DNA of 64,000 nt from Aphelocoma coerulescens. Its lineage: Eukaryota; Chordata; Aves; Passeriformes; Corvidae. The notes under the pieces are model-generated. The model saw only the letters and a list, made by a program, of their open reading frames with translations. It ran no database searches and had not been told where the DNA came from. The first letter of the stretch is position 1. Each line of letters begins with the position of its first letter. Both the position numbers and the translations under genes were made by a program. Location of the stretch: positions 1 to 64,000 of the forward strand of contig NW_027183781.1 in the NCBI RefSeq assembly GCF_041296385.1, in the 5' to 3' direction. This document shows, piece after piece, positions 1 to 10,769 of this stretch.

Positions 1-169
1 AACCCCCCAAAACCCCCCAAAACCCCCCCAAATCCCCCCTAAATCTTCCCCTGAACCCCCCAAAACTGCCCTGAACCCCCCAAAAATCCCCCAAAAATCC
101 CCCTAACCCCCCCCAACCCCCCAAAAACCCCCCCAAACCCCCCCTAACCCCCCCCAAACGCCCCCCCAG

Positions 170-3100
170 GGCCCCCCCGGGGCAGCTCCAGCTCTACCGC
201 GGCCCCGACCCCCCCGAACCCCGAATTTTGGCCGCCATCGACCGCAGGGACGACACCTTCTACGTGGTGTCCTTCCGCAGGGTACGGGGGGCTCGGGGGG
301 GTCAGGGGGGGTCAGGGGGGCTTGGGGGATTTTTGGGGATTTTTTGGGAATTTTTGGGATTTTTTGGGGATTTTTTGAGAATTTTTTGAGGATTTTTGAG
401 GGTTTTTTTTGATTTTTTAGGGATTTTTTTAGGAGGTTAATGGGGATTTGGAGAGGATTTGGGGAGGATTTGGGGGGCTGGGGGGTTCGGGGGGGTTGGG
501 GGATTTTTGGGAATTTTTTGGGATTTTTTTGGGAATTTTTGGGATTTTTTGGGGATTTTTTTGGGGTTTTTTGGAGATTTTTTGGGGATTTTTGGGGGGA
601 ATTTTTTGGAGGTTAATGGGGATTTGGGGGGTCTGGGGGGCTCGGGGGGGGTTGGGGGATTTTTGGGGATTTTTTGGGATTTTTTAGGGATTTTTTGGGG
701 ATTTTTTTTGAGGAGGTTAATGGGGATTTGGGGGGATTTTTGAGGATTTGGGGGGGCTGGGGGGTTCGGGGGGGCTTGGGGGGTTAAGGGGGGGGTTGGG
801 GGATTTTTGGGGAATTTTTTGGGATTTTTTGGGGAATTTTTGGGTGGATTTTTGAGGAGTTTAACGGGGATTTTGAGGGGATTTGGGGAGGTTTGGGTGG
901 GGATTTTTGGGGGGATTTTTGGGAGTTTTTGGGGGATTTTTGGGGAGGATTTGGGGATTTTTTGGTGGGAATTGCAGGGAGGGATTTTGGGGGGAATTTG
1001 GGGAATTTTTTGGGAATTTTTGGGGTGGATTTTTGAGGACTTTAACGGGGATTTTGAGAGGATTTGGGGAGGTTTGGGTGGGGATTTTTGGGGGGGATTT
1101 TTGGGGTTTTTGGGGGGATTTTTGGGGAGGATTTTGGGGTTTTTTGGTGGGAATTGCGGGGAGGGATTTTGGGGGTTTTTTTGGGGGGATTTTGGGGAAT
1201 TTTTTTGGAATTTTTGGGTGGATTGGGGATTTTGAGGGAGTTTACGGGGATTTGAGGGGATTTGGGGAGGTTTGGGTGGGGTTTTTGGGGGGGATTTTTG
1301 GGGTTTTTGGGGGGATTTGAGGGGGGAATTTTGGGGTTTTTTGGTGGGAATTGCAGGGAGGGATTTTGGGGGGAATTTGGGCAATTTTTTGGGAATTTTT
1401 TGGGAATTTTTGGGTGGATTTTTGAGGACTTTAACGGGGATTTTGAGGGGATTTGGGGAGGTTTGGGTGGGGTTTTTTGGGGGGATTTTTGGGGTTTTTG
1501 GGGGGATTTGAGGGGGGAATTTTGGGGTTTTTTGGTGGGAATTGCAGGGAGGGATTTTGGGGGGAATTTGGGGAATTTTTGGGGAATTTTTTGGGAATTT
1601 TTGGGCGGATTTTTGAGGAGTTTAACGGGGATTTTGAGGGGATTTGGGGAGGTTTGGGTGGGGATTTTTGGGGAGGATTTTGGGATTTTTTGGTGGGAAT
1701 TGCAGGGAGGGATTTTGGGTTTTTTTTGGGGGGGGATTTTGGGGAATTTTTGGGGTGTCCCAACCCCTCTCCCTTCCCCCTCAAGGACCACCTGCTGCTC
1801 CCGGCCCGGAGCCACAACAAAACCTCGCGGCCCAAAATGTCCCTGGTGATGCCGGCGGCGGCGCTCAACGGTGAGGGGGGACCCCAAAAACCCCCCAAAA
1901 AAACCCAAAAAACCCCCCCAAAAACCCCCAAAAACTCTCAAATCCCCCCTCCCATCAAAACCAATTCCAACCCTCCCCCCCCCACCCCCCGAAAACCCCA
2001 AAAAACCCCCCAAAAAACCCCCAAAACTCTCAAATCCCCCTCCCATCAAAACCAGTTCCAACCCTCTCCTCCCACCCCCCGAAAAACCCCAAAAAACCCC
2101 AAAAAATCCCAGCGAAATCTTTCAAATTTACTCCGAAAATTGTACTAAAAAAAACCCCATGAAAAGCCCCAAAACTGCCCCAAAAAAATCCCGAAAGAAA
2201 CCCCCAACCCCCCCCAAAAATCCCAAAAAAACCGCAAATCCCTCCAAAACCCCCCCAAAAAATACCAAAAAAAGACCCCCAAAAAACCCCAAAAAAGACC
2301 CCAAAAAAACCCTCAAAAAACCCCCAAAACTCTCAAATCCCCCTCCCATCAAAACCAATTCCAACCCTCTCCTCCCACCCCCCGAAAAACCCCAAAAAAC
2401 CCCAAAAAATCCCAGCGAAATCCTTCAAATTTAGTGCAAAAAGTGTACTAAAAAAAAAACCCATGAAAAGCCCCAAAACTGCCCCAAAAAAATCCCGAAA
2501 GAAACCCCCAAACACCTCCAAACCCCACCCAAAAAAATCCCCAAAAAACCGCAAATCTCTCCAAAACCCCCCCAAAACCCCCCCAAAAAAAGACCCCAAA
2601 AAAGACCCAAAAAAGACCCCCAAAAGAACCCCAAACCCCTCCAAAACCCTCCCCAAAAAAAACAAAAAAAAACCCCAAAAAAACTCCAAACCCCTGCGAA
2701 CTCCCCCAAAAAAAACCCCAAAAAACCCCGCAAAAAACCCCCAAAACTCTCAAATCCCCCTCCCATCAAAACCAATTCCAACCCTCCCCCCCCACCCCCC
2801 GAAAAACCCCAAAAAACCCCAAAAAATCCCAGCGAAATCTTTCAAATTTACTGCGAAAATTGTACTAAAAAAAAACCATGAAAAGCCCCAAAACTGCCCC
2901 AAAAAAATCCCGAAAGAAACCCCCAAACACCTCCAAACCCCACCCAAAAAAATCCCCAAAAAACCGCAAATCTCTCCAAAACCCCCCCAAAACCCCCCCA
3001 AAAAAAGACCCCAAAAAAGACCCAAAAAAGACCCCAAAAAAAACCCCCAAACCCCTCCAAAACCCTCCCCAAAAAAAACCAAAAAAAAACCCAAAAAAAC

Positions 3101-6100
3101 TCCAAACCCCTGCGAACTCCCCAAAAAAAAATCCCCAAAAACACCCCAAAAACTCTCAAATCCCCCTCCCATCAAAACCAGTTCCAACCCTCCCCCCCAC
3201 CCCCCGAAAAACCCCAAAAAACCCCAAAAACTCCTAGTGAAATCTTTCAAATTTACTCCGAAAAGTGTACTAAAAAAAACCCCATGAAAAACCCCAAAAC
3301 TGCCCCAAAAAAATCCCGAAAGAAACCCCCAAACCCCCCCCAAAAATCCCCAAAAAACCGCAAATCCCTCCAAACCCCCCCAAAAAATACCAAAAAAAGA
3401 CCCCAAAAAAACCCCAAAAAAGACCCCAAAAAAAACCCTCAAAAAACCCCCAAAACTCTCAAATCCCCCTCCCATCAAAACCAGTTCCAACCCTCCCCCC
3501 CCACCCCCCGAAAACCCCCAAAAAACCCCAAAAAATCCCAGCGAAATCCTTCAAATTTAGTGCAAAAAGTGTACTAAAAAAAACCCCATGGAAAGCCCCA
3601 AAACTGCCCCAAAAAAATCCTGAAAGAAACCCCCAAACCCCCCCCCGAAAAATCCCAAAAAAACCGCAAATCCCTCCAAAACCCCCCCAAAAAATACCAA
3701 AAAAAGACCCCAAAAAAACCCCAAAAAAGACCCCAAAAAACCTCTCAAAAAACCCCCAAAACTCTCAAATCCCCCTCCCATCAAAACCAGTTCCAACCCT
3801 CCCCCCCCGCCCCCCGAAAAACCCCAAAAAACCCCAAAAAATCCCAGCGAAATCCTTCAAATTTAGTGCAAAAAGTGTACTAAAAAAAACCCCATGGAAA
3901 GCCCCAAAACTGCCCCAAAAAAATCCCGAAAGAAACCCCCAAACACCTCCAAACCCCACCCAAAAAAATCCCCAAAAAACCGCAAATCTCTCCAAAACCC
4001 CCCCAAAACCCCCCCAAAAAAAGACCCCAAAAAAGACCCAAAAAAGACCCCAAAAAAACCCCCAAACCTCTCCAAAACCCTCCCCAAAAAAAAACAAAAA
4101 AAAACCCAAAAAAAACTCCAAACCCCTGCGAACTCCCCCAAAAAAATCCCCAAAAACACCCCAAAACTCTCAAATCCCCCTCCCATCAAAACCAGTTCCA
4201 ACCCTCCCCCCCCACCCCCCGAAAACCCCAAAAAAACCCAAAAAATCCCAGCGAAATCTTTCAAATTTACTGCGAAAATTGTACTAAAAAAAAACCATGA
4301 AAAGCCCCAAAACTGCCCCAAAAAAATCCCGAAAGAAACCCCCAAACACCTCCAAACCCCACCCAAAAAAATCCCCAAAAAACCGCAAATCTCTCCAAAA
4401 CCCCCCCAAAAAAACACCAAAAAAAGACTCCAAAAAAGACCCAAAAAAGACCCCCAAAAAAACCCCAAACCCCTCCAAAACCCTCCCCAAAAAAACCAAA
4501 AAAAAACCCAAAAAAACTCCAAACCCCTGCGAACTCCCCCAAAAAAATCCCCAAAAAACCCCGCAAAAAACCCCAAAAACTCTCAAATCCCCCTCCCATC
4601 AAAACCAGTTCCAACCCTCCCCCCCCACCCCCCGAAAACCCCCAAAAAAACCAAAAACTCCCAGTGAAATCCTTCAAATTTACTCCGAAAATTGTACTAA
4701 AAAAACCCCATGAAAAGCCCCAAAACTGCCCCAAAAAAATCCCGAAAGAAACCCCCAACCCCCCCCCAAAAAACACCCCAAAAAAACCGCAAATCCCTCC
4801 AAAACCCCCCCAAAAAATACCAAAAAAAGACCCCCCAAAAAAACCCAAAAAAGACTCCAAAAAAAACCCCAAACCCCTCCAAAACCCCCCCAAAAAAACC
4901 CAAAAAAACTCCAAACCCCTCCAAACCCCCCCCCAAAAAACCCAAAAAACTCCAAATCCCTCCAAAACCCCCCCCAAAAAAAACTAAAAAAAGACCCCCC
5001 AAAAAAAACAAAAAAAGACCCCCAAAAAACCCCAAACCCCTCCAAACCCCCCCCAAAAATCCCCAAAAAACCCCAAACCCCTCCAAAACCTCCCCAAAAA
5101 AACCCCAAACTCATTGAAACCTCCCCAAAAAAAAAAACCCAAAAAAACCCCAAACCCCTCCAAAACCCTCCCCAAAAAAATCCCAGAAAAACCCCAAATC
5201 CCTCCCCAAAATCTCCCCCAAAAAAACCCCAAATCCATCGAAACCTCCCCAAAAAAAAACCCCCCAAAAAAACCCCAAATCCCTCCCCAAAACCGTCCCA
5301 AAAAATTGAGGGGTTTGGGGTTTTTATTGGGGATTTTGAGGGATTTTTTTTGGGTTTTTTCAGGGATTTTTTGGGGTTTTTTTGGGGGGGTTGGGGAGGG
5401 ATTTTGGGTTTTTTGGGGGTTTTTTTTGGGGTTTTTCAGGGGATTTTTTGGAGGGATTTGGGGTTTTTATTGGGGGTTTTTGGAGGGGTTGGGAATTTTT
5501 GGGGGGATTTTTTTGGGTTGATTTGGGTTTTTTTGGGGTTTTTTTGGGGGTTTTGGAGGGATTTGGGGTTTTTATTGGGGTTTTTGGGGGGAAATTTGGG
5601 GGGGTTTGGGTTTTTTTGGGGGGGTTTTTGGGGGAATTTTTGGAGGAGTTTGGGGGTTTTTTGGGGATTTTTTTGGGTTTTTTGGGGGATATTTTGGAGG
5701 GATTTGAGGTTTGTGGGGGGATTTTTGGGTTGTTTTGGGGGGTTTTTGGGGGGATTTGGGTTTTTTTGGGGTTTTTTTGGGGGGTTTTTTGGGACTTCTT
5801 TAAGGTTTTTTGGGGGGTTTTTTAGGGTTTTTTGGGGTTTTTATTGGGGATGTTTTGGAGGGATTTGAGGTTTTTTAGGTTTTTTTAGGGGGGATTTAGG
5901 TTTGGTTTTTTTGGAAGGGGATTTTTAGGGCTTTTTGGGGGTTTTTGGGGTTTTTTTTGGGGGGGTTTTTTGGGGTTTTTATTGGGGATGTTTTGGAGGG
6001 ATTTTAGGTTTTTTAAGGTTTTTTGGGGGGTTTTTTTTGTTGTTTTTTTGGGGGGAATTTTTGGGTTTTTGGGTGTTTTTGGGGTTTTTTGGGGGGTTTT

Positions 6101-6512
6101 TTTGGGGGTCTTTTTGGGGGGTTTTTTGGGGGAATTTTTTGTTGGTTTTTTTGGGGACGTTCTGGAAAAATTCGATGGTTTTTGGGTGGATTTTTTGGGG
6201 GGAATTTTGGGAATTCTTCCGGGGATTTTTTTTTGAAGGGGGGGGGGAGGGGGCGGCGCTTTGAGGGGGGTGGGGGTTCCCCCTACCTGGGGGGTCCCCT
6301 CTGAGCCCTCCCCTCCCCCCGCAGAGTCGCTGGCGGGCGGGGGGCGGGGCCTGCAGGCCATGATGCAGGTGGACTGCGAGGTGCTGGACACGCGCGTCAT
6401 CCACGTGCGCCGCCGCCGCGCCCCTCCCCCCGCGCGCGCCCCGCCCCGCGGCCCTCCCCCGCCCCGCGCGCCCCGCCCGCGACGGGGAGGGGACGGGGAG
6501 GGAAGCGCCTGA
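170..6512 (+). CDS. ATF6B: ATF6B, last three coding exons (partial, 5' end outside window)
   Basis: ATF6-beta is an ER-anchored bZIP transcription factor released by S1P/S2P cleavage during ER stress; these exons code for lumenal C-terminal sequence. Exons: 170-281 (acceptor cag at 167-169, donor gtacgg), 1786-1870 (acceptor tcaag, donor gtgagg) and 6325-6512 ending in TGA. The joined frame contains [31 protein letters not shown] and [16 protein letters not shown], which I recognise as the conserved ATF6/ATF6B lumenal block. Phases agree: exon 2 ends on one base and exon 3 completes the codon with AG. After VIHV the C-terminus is a short Arg/Pro-rich tail unlike the mammalian end. The two introns (1.5 and 4.45 kb) are wholly minisatellite. 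The bZIP and membrane exons lie upstream of the window. Assignment to ATF6B rather than ATF6 rests on the class III neighbours and on the MSLVMPA wording. Confidence 0.85.
290..1745. repeat. G/T-rich minisatellite, ATF6B intron
   Basis: Intron of ATF6B built of runs such as ggggatttttgggg, with a higher-order unit of about 190 bp that includes tttaacggggattttgagg and ggtgggaattgcagggaggg (copies near 860, 1040, 1430 and 1620). Sense strand is G-rich. No coding signal beyond low-complexity open frames. Confidence 0.85.
1871..5300. repeat. C/A-rich higher-order repeat, ATF6B intron
   Basis: A tandem higher-order array. The landmark atgraaagccccaaaactgc recurs near 2158, 2462, 2877, 3283, 3590, 3893, 4297 and 4709, giving units of about 303-307 or 404-415 bp. 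Each unit also carries tcccatcaaaaccagttcc and gaaatctttcaaatttactc. From about 4.75 kb it degenerates to ccccaaaaa and ctccaaaacc runs. Sense strand is C-rich, the opposite skew to the preceding intron. Confidence 0.85.
5301..6250. repeat. G/T-rich repeat after an abrupt skew switch, ATF6B intron
   Basis: At about 5,300 the C/A-rich tract flips to G/T-rich runs (ggggttttttgggg, ggagggatttggggtttt). Motifs such as gtttttattggggatgttt recur near 5,840 and 5,977. It ends at the acceptor of the last ATF6B exon. Its counterpart in the other arm is 62,960-63,910. Confidence 0.8.
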
Positions 6513-8040
6513 GCCGCGCCCGCTTCCGCCCGGGACACGCCCACTTCCGGCTGGGGACACGCCCACTTCCGGCTGGGGACACGCCCACTTCCGCCTGGGG
6601 ACACGCCCACTTCCGCCTCTGGACACGCCCGCTTCCGCCCGGGACACGCCCACTTCCGCCCGGGGATACGCCCACTTCCGCCTGGGGCCACGCCCACTTC
6701 CGCCTGGGGCCACGCCCGCTTCCGCCTGAGACACGGCCGCTTCCGCCTCGGGACACGCCCACTTCCGCCCTGGGACACGCCCACTTCCGCCTGAGCCGCG
6801 CCAGCTTCCGCCTGGGGACACGCCCACTTCTGCCTCGGGACACGCCCACTTCCGTCTGGGGACACGCCCACTTCCACCCGGGACACGCCCACTTCCGTCT
6901 GGGGACACGCCCACTTCCGCCTGGGGACACGCCCACTTCCGCCTCGGGACACGCCCACTTCCGTCTGGGGACACGCCCACTTCCGTCTGGGGACACGCCC
7001 ACTTCCACCCGGGACATGCCCACTTCCGTCTGGGGACACGCCCACTTCCGTCTGGGGACACGCCCACTTCCACCCGGGACACGCCCACTTCCGCCTCGGG
7101 ACACGCCCACTTCCGTCTGGGGACACGCCCACTTCCACCCGGGACACGCCCACTTCCGCCTGAGGACACGCCCACTTCCGCCTGGGGACACGCCCACTTC
7201 CGCCTGGGGACACGCCCACTTCCGCCCGGGACACGCCCACTTCCGCCTGGGGACACGCCCGCTTCCACCCGGGACACGCCCACTTCCGCCTGGGGACACG
7301 CCCACTTCCGCCTGGGGACACGCCCACTTCCACCTCGGGACACGCCCGCTTCCGCCTGGGGACACGCCCACTTCCGCCCGGGACACGCCCACTTCCGCCT
7401 GGGGACACGCCCACTTCCGCCTCTGGACACGCCCACTTCCGCCTGAGCCGCGCCCGCTTCCGCCCCGGGACACGCCCACTTCCGCCTGGGGACACGCCCA
7501 CTTCCGCCTGAGCCGCGCCCGCTTCCGCCTCTGGACACGCCCACTTCCGCCTGGGGACACGCCCTCTTCCGGCTGGGGACACGCCCACTTCCGCCTCGGG
7601 ACACGCCCACTTCCGCCTGGGGACACGCCCACTTCTGCCCCGGGACACGCCCGCTTCCGCCTCGGGACACGCCCGCTTCCGCCCCGGGACACGCCCACTT
7701 CCGCCCCGGGACACGCCCACTTCCGCCTGGGGACACGCCCACTTCTGCCCCGGGACACGCCCGCTTCCGCCTCGGGACACGCCCGCTTCCGCCCCGGGAC
7801 ACGCCCACTTCCGCCTCGGGACACGCCCGCTTCCGCCTGGGGCCACGCCCGCTTCCGCCTCGGGACACGCCCACTTCCGCCTGGGGACACGCCCACTTCC
7901 GCCTCGGGACACGCCCGCTTCCGCCTGGGGCCACGCCCGCTTCCGCCTCGGGAAACGCCCGCTTCTGCCCCGGGACACGCCCACTTCCGCCCCGGGACAC
8001 GCCCACGTCCACCTTGGGCCACGCCCACTTCCACCCTCAG
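6513..8040. repeat. 22-bp minisatellite with CACGCCCACTTCCG core
   Basis: Dozens of tandem copies of a 20-22 bp unit, typical form ggggacacgcccacttccgc, start right after the ATF6B stop codon. They probably form the ATF6B 3' UTR, because the next poly(A) signal on this strand is at 8,985. On the other strand each unit reads ggcggaagtgggcgtg, an ETS-like core (GGAAGTG) next to a KLF/SP-like GGGCGTG. The 7.0-8.2 kb part translates identically in the inverted arm. Confidence 0.9.
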
Positions 8041-8920
8041 GCCACGAAACCCCAGTGTGTTTTCCCCCTCAGGCCACGCCCATTTCTGCATCAGGCCACG
8101 CCCCCTCGATTTTGGTGCGTTTTTTGTTTGTTCCCCCGAGACCACGCCCACTTCCGCCTAATGCCACGCCCACTTCCGCCCAGGGCCACGCCCACTTCCG
8201 CCTCGAGCCGCGTCCCCTCGGTTGGGCGCGTTTTTTCCCCCTGAGGCCACGCCCACTTCCACCTCAGGCCACGCCCACTGCTGTTGGTTTTGTCGAGGCC
8301 ACGCCCACTTCCACCTCAGGCCACGCCCACTCCTGTTGGTTTTGTCGAGGCCACGCCCACTTCCGCCTCAGGCCACGCCCCCTCAGTCGGGCGCATTTTC
8401 CCGAGGCCACGCCCACTTCCGCCTCAGGCCACGCCCCCTCGATTTGCGTGGGCTGTGTCGAAGCCACGCCCACTTCCACCTCAGGCCACGCCCCTCTGTT
8501 TGGGCAGCCCCAGCCACGCCCACTTCCGCCTCAGACCACGCCCTCTGTGTTCAGTTCTTTTGTCGAGGCCACGCCCACTTCCGCCTCAGGCCACGCCCCC
8601 TCATTTTCGGCACGCTTTTTTGTTTGTCCCACCGAGGCCACGCCCACTTCCGCCTCAGGCCACGCCCACTTCCGCCTCAGGCCACGCCCATCTGTTGCTT
8701 TTCGTCGAGGCCACGCCCCCTCAAATTTTCAGCGTGGTGTGTCCAGGCCACGCCCACTTCCACCTCAGGCCACGCCCCCTCGGTTTGGCGCCTTTTTTGA
8801 GGCCACGCCCCCTCGGTTTTGGCGCCTTTTTTGAGGCCACGCCCCCTTCCCGTCAGGCCACACCTCTTTCAGCGGGCGGGGCGGGGCTTATGCCGAGGCC
8901 ACGCCCCCCCTCTTAAAGGG
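8041..8920. repeat. Diverged GGCCACGCCCAC repeat array
   Basis: Continuation of the previous array with unit ggccacgcccacttccgcct interrupted by short unique inserts such as tgttggttttgtcgag and ttttttgtttgt. Roughly 30 copies of ggccacgccc. No gene seen; likely ATF6B 3' UTR. Confidence 0.8.
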
Positions 8921-8984
8921 GCCGCGCTCTCTGTCCCTCCCGCCCCTCCCCCATCGCTGACCAGGAGCGATTTTTACCCGAATC

Positions 8985-8999
8985 AATAAAAAAAATAAA
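8985..8999 (+). promoter_or_regulatory. Tandem AATAAA poly(A) signals, probable ATF6B 3' end
   Basis: Two AATAAA hexamers (8985-8990 and 8994-8999) are the first canonical poly(A) signals downstream of the ATF6B stop at 6,512 on the same strand. That would imply a 3' UTR of about 2.5 kb made almost entirely of minisatellite. Confidence 0.5.
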
Positions 9000-9039
9000 A
9001 AAGGCGGGAAAATCAACGCGGGATCTTGGGGGGGGAGGG

Positions 9040-9880
9040 GCGGGAGTTGGGGAATTCTGAGGGGAATTTGGGAATTTTGAGGGAAATTTCAGAATTCTGA
9101 GGGAAATCCGGGAATTCTGAGGGGAATTTGGGAATTCTGAGGGAAATCCGAGAATTTTGAGGGAAATTTCGGAATTCTGAGGGAAATTTGGGAGTTCTGA
9201 AGGAAATTCGGGAATTTTTGAGGGAAATTTGGGAATTCTGAGGGAAATTTAGGAATTTTGAGGGAAATCCGGGAGTTTTGAGGAAAAATTGGGAGTTTTT
9301 GAGGGAAATTTGGGAATTCTGAGGGGAATTTGGGAGTTTTGAGGGAAATCCGAGAATTTTGAGGGAAATTTGGGAATTCTGAGGGAAATTTGGGAATTCT
9401 GAGGGAAATCCGGGAATTTTTGAGGGAAATTTGGGAATTTTCAGGAAAATTTGGGTATTTTTGAGGGAAATTTGTGTATTTTGAGGGAAATTTGGGAATT
9501 CTGAGGGAAATTCGGGAATTCTGAGGAAAATCCGAGAATTTTGAGGGAAATTCCAGAATTCTGAGGGAAATCCAAGAATTTTTTAAGGAAACTTGGGAAT
9601 TCTGAGGGAAATCCGAGAATTTTGAGGGAAATTTGGGAATTCTGAGAGAAATTTGGGAATCTTGAGGGAAATTGGGGAATTCTGAGGGAAATTCGGGAAT
9701 TCTGAGGGAAATCGGGGAATTTTTGAGGGAAATTTGGTAATTCTGAGGGAAATTTGAGAATTTTGAGGGAAATTCCGGAATTCTGAGGGAAATTGGGGAA
9801 TGTTGAGGGAAATTCCGGAATTCTTAGAGAAATTTGGGAACTTTTGAGGGGAATTTGGGAATTTTCTGGGAAATACAGGA
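9040..9880. repeat. 20-bp minisatellite, GGGAATTCTGAGGGAAATTT type
   Basis: About 40 tandem copies of a 20-21 bp unit, gggaattctgagggaaattt, with point variants (ccgggaatt, gagaatttt). It is less GC-rich than all neighbouring arrays and lies between the convergent ends of ATF6B and the RNF5-like gene. Counterpart at 59,410-60,170. Confidence 0.9.
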
Positions 9881-10603
9881 ATTTTTTACCGTTTTTGCTG
9901 ATTTTTCAATTTTTTTGGGTTGAATTCGGGCGTTTTTGGGGAAATTCTCGGTGATTTTGGGGGGGTTTTTTTCTTTGGGGGGGGCGGGAACTTCTGGGGG
10001 GATTTTTGGGGGGATTTCGAGGGATTTTTCAGGAACTCCCCGCGAATTTTTTTGGGGGGTGGGGGAGGGGCGGAATTTTGGGACAATTTTGACGTTTTCC
10101 AGGAGGTTTTTTTCCGCCGATTTTTTGGCTTTTTGGGGGAGGATTTTTGGGGGTTTTCGCCTCGTTTTCCACCCTCACCTCAACCTCTGAATCAGACTCT
10201 GCAAAGGGGGGGAGGGGAGGAGCTTTAATGCGATTTTGGGGGGGGTCCCAGAGCCCCAGCGGGGGAAGGGGGAGGGGGGGGGAGGTTTTTTTGGGGTGAA
10301 TTTGGGGATTTTTTGGGCGTTTCAAACGCTGAGGAGCCACAGGAAGACTCCCCCAGAGCCCCTAAAGGCACCCAAGACCCCCCAAAACTCCCCCAGCCCC
10401 CCCCAAAACCTCCCCCGAGACCACCCCACGGCCCCCAGGGCCCCTTAAAGCACCCCCAGACCCTCTAAAGCCCCCCCAGACCCTCTAAAGCCCCCCATAG
10501 CCCCCCTAAATCTCCCCTAGGACCACCCAGAGACCCCTAAAAGCCCCCCAGACCCCGCCCCTTGGCGAAGGCCCCGCCCTCTCCCTCAAACCCCGCCCCT
10601 CAC
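9881..10603. other. Spacer downstream of the RNF5-like exon; no further exon identified
   Basis: Low-complexity G-rich and C-rich sequence. On the minus strand there is one intron-bounded 20-nt candidate (10,179-10,198, acceptor tttgcag, donor gtgagg). Joined to the RNF5-like exon it would give an immediate stop, so I do not call it. I found no sequence for the second half of an RNF5 RING domain or for its C-terminal membrane segments. Confidence 0.5.
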
Positions 10604-10766
10604 CAGTACAGGTGCCCGCAGCGGCCAATCAGGGGCTCGTTCGCGGGCTCCAGGCTGATGTTCCACGCGAAGGCCCCGCCGTTGCCGCCGTTGCCGCCGC
10701 TGTCGCCGCCGCTGTCGCCGCCACAGCCGCGGACTCGCCCCTCAGCGCCGCCACAGCCGCCGCCAT
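10604..10766 (-). pseudogene. RNF5: RNF5-like exon 1 (RING start), left arm copy, damaged
   Basis: RNF5 is a small ER-membrane RING E3 ubiquitin ligase. On the minus strand an ATG at 10766-10764 opens an Ala-rich frame, but the RING-like sequence lies two bases out of that frame: GGAFAWNISLEPANEPLIGR, then CGHLY and a TG split codon at the donor ctgtactg|gtgagg (10604/10603). This lines up with the start of the RNF5 RING, where the split codon would complete the Cys of CGHLYC. In this copy the first CxxC zinc-ligand pair is W and S instead of C and C. The RING frame has no in-frame ATG after its upstream stop. It is divergent from AGPAT1, as RNF5 is in human. Exons 2 onward are not found. It could be a decayed gene, a divergent paralogue or sequence error; the family call is moderately sure. 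Confidence 0.5.
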
Positions 10767-10769
10767 TTT

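Noticed and set aside
1..170. Runs of ccccaaaacccc resembling ciliate telomere repeats
   Set aside because: Irregular spacing and an intronic position beside an ATF6B acceptor; simple C/A-rich minisatellite. No avian ttaggg telomere array is seen.
6513..8040. CRISPR-like regular repeats
   Set aside because: Units are contiguous with no unique spacers, and the setting is a vertebrate 3' UTR.
10179..10198. 20-nt microexon (acceptor tttgcag, donor gtgagg) on the minus strand as RNF5 exon 2
   Set aside because: Joining it to the RNF5-like donor makes TGA at once, and it encodes nothing RING-like. Its splice sites are good but its gene is unknown.
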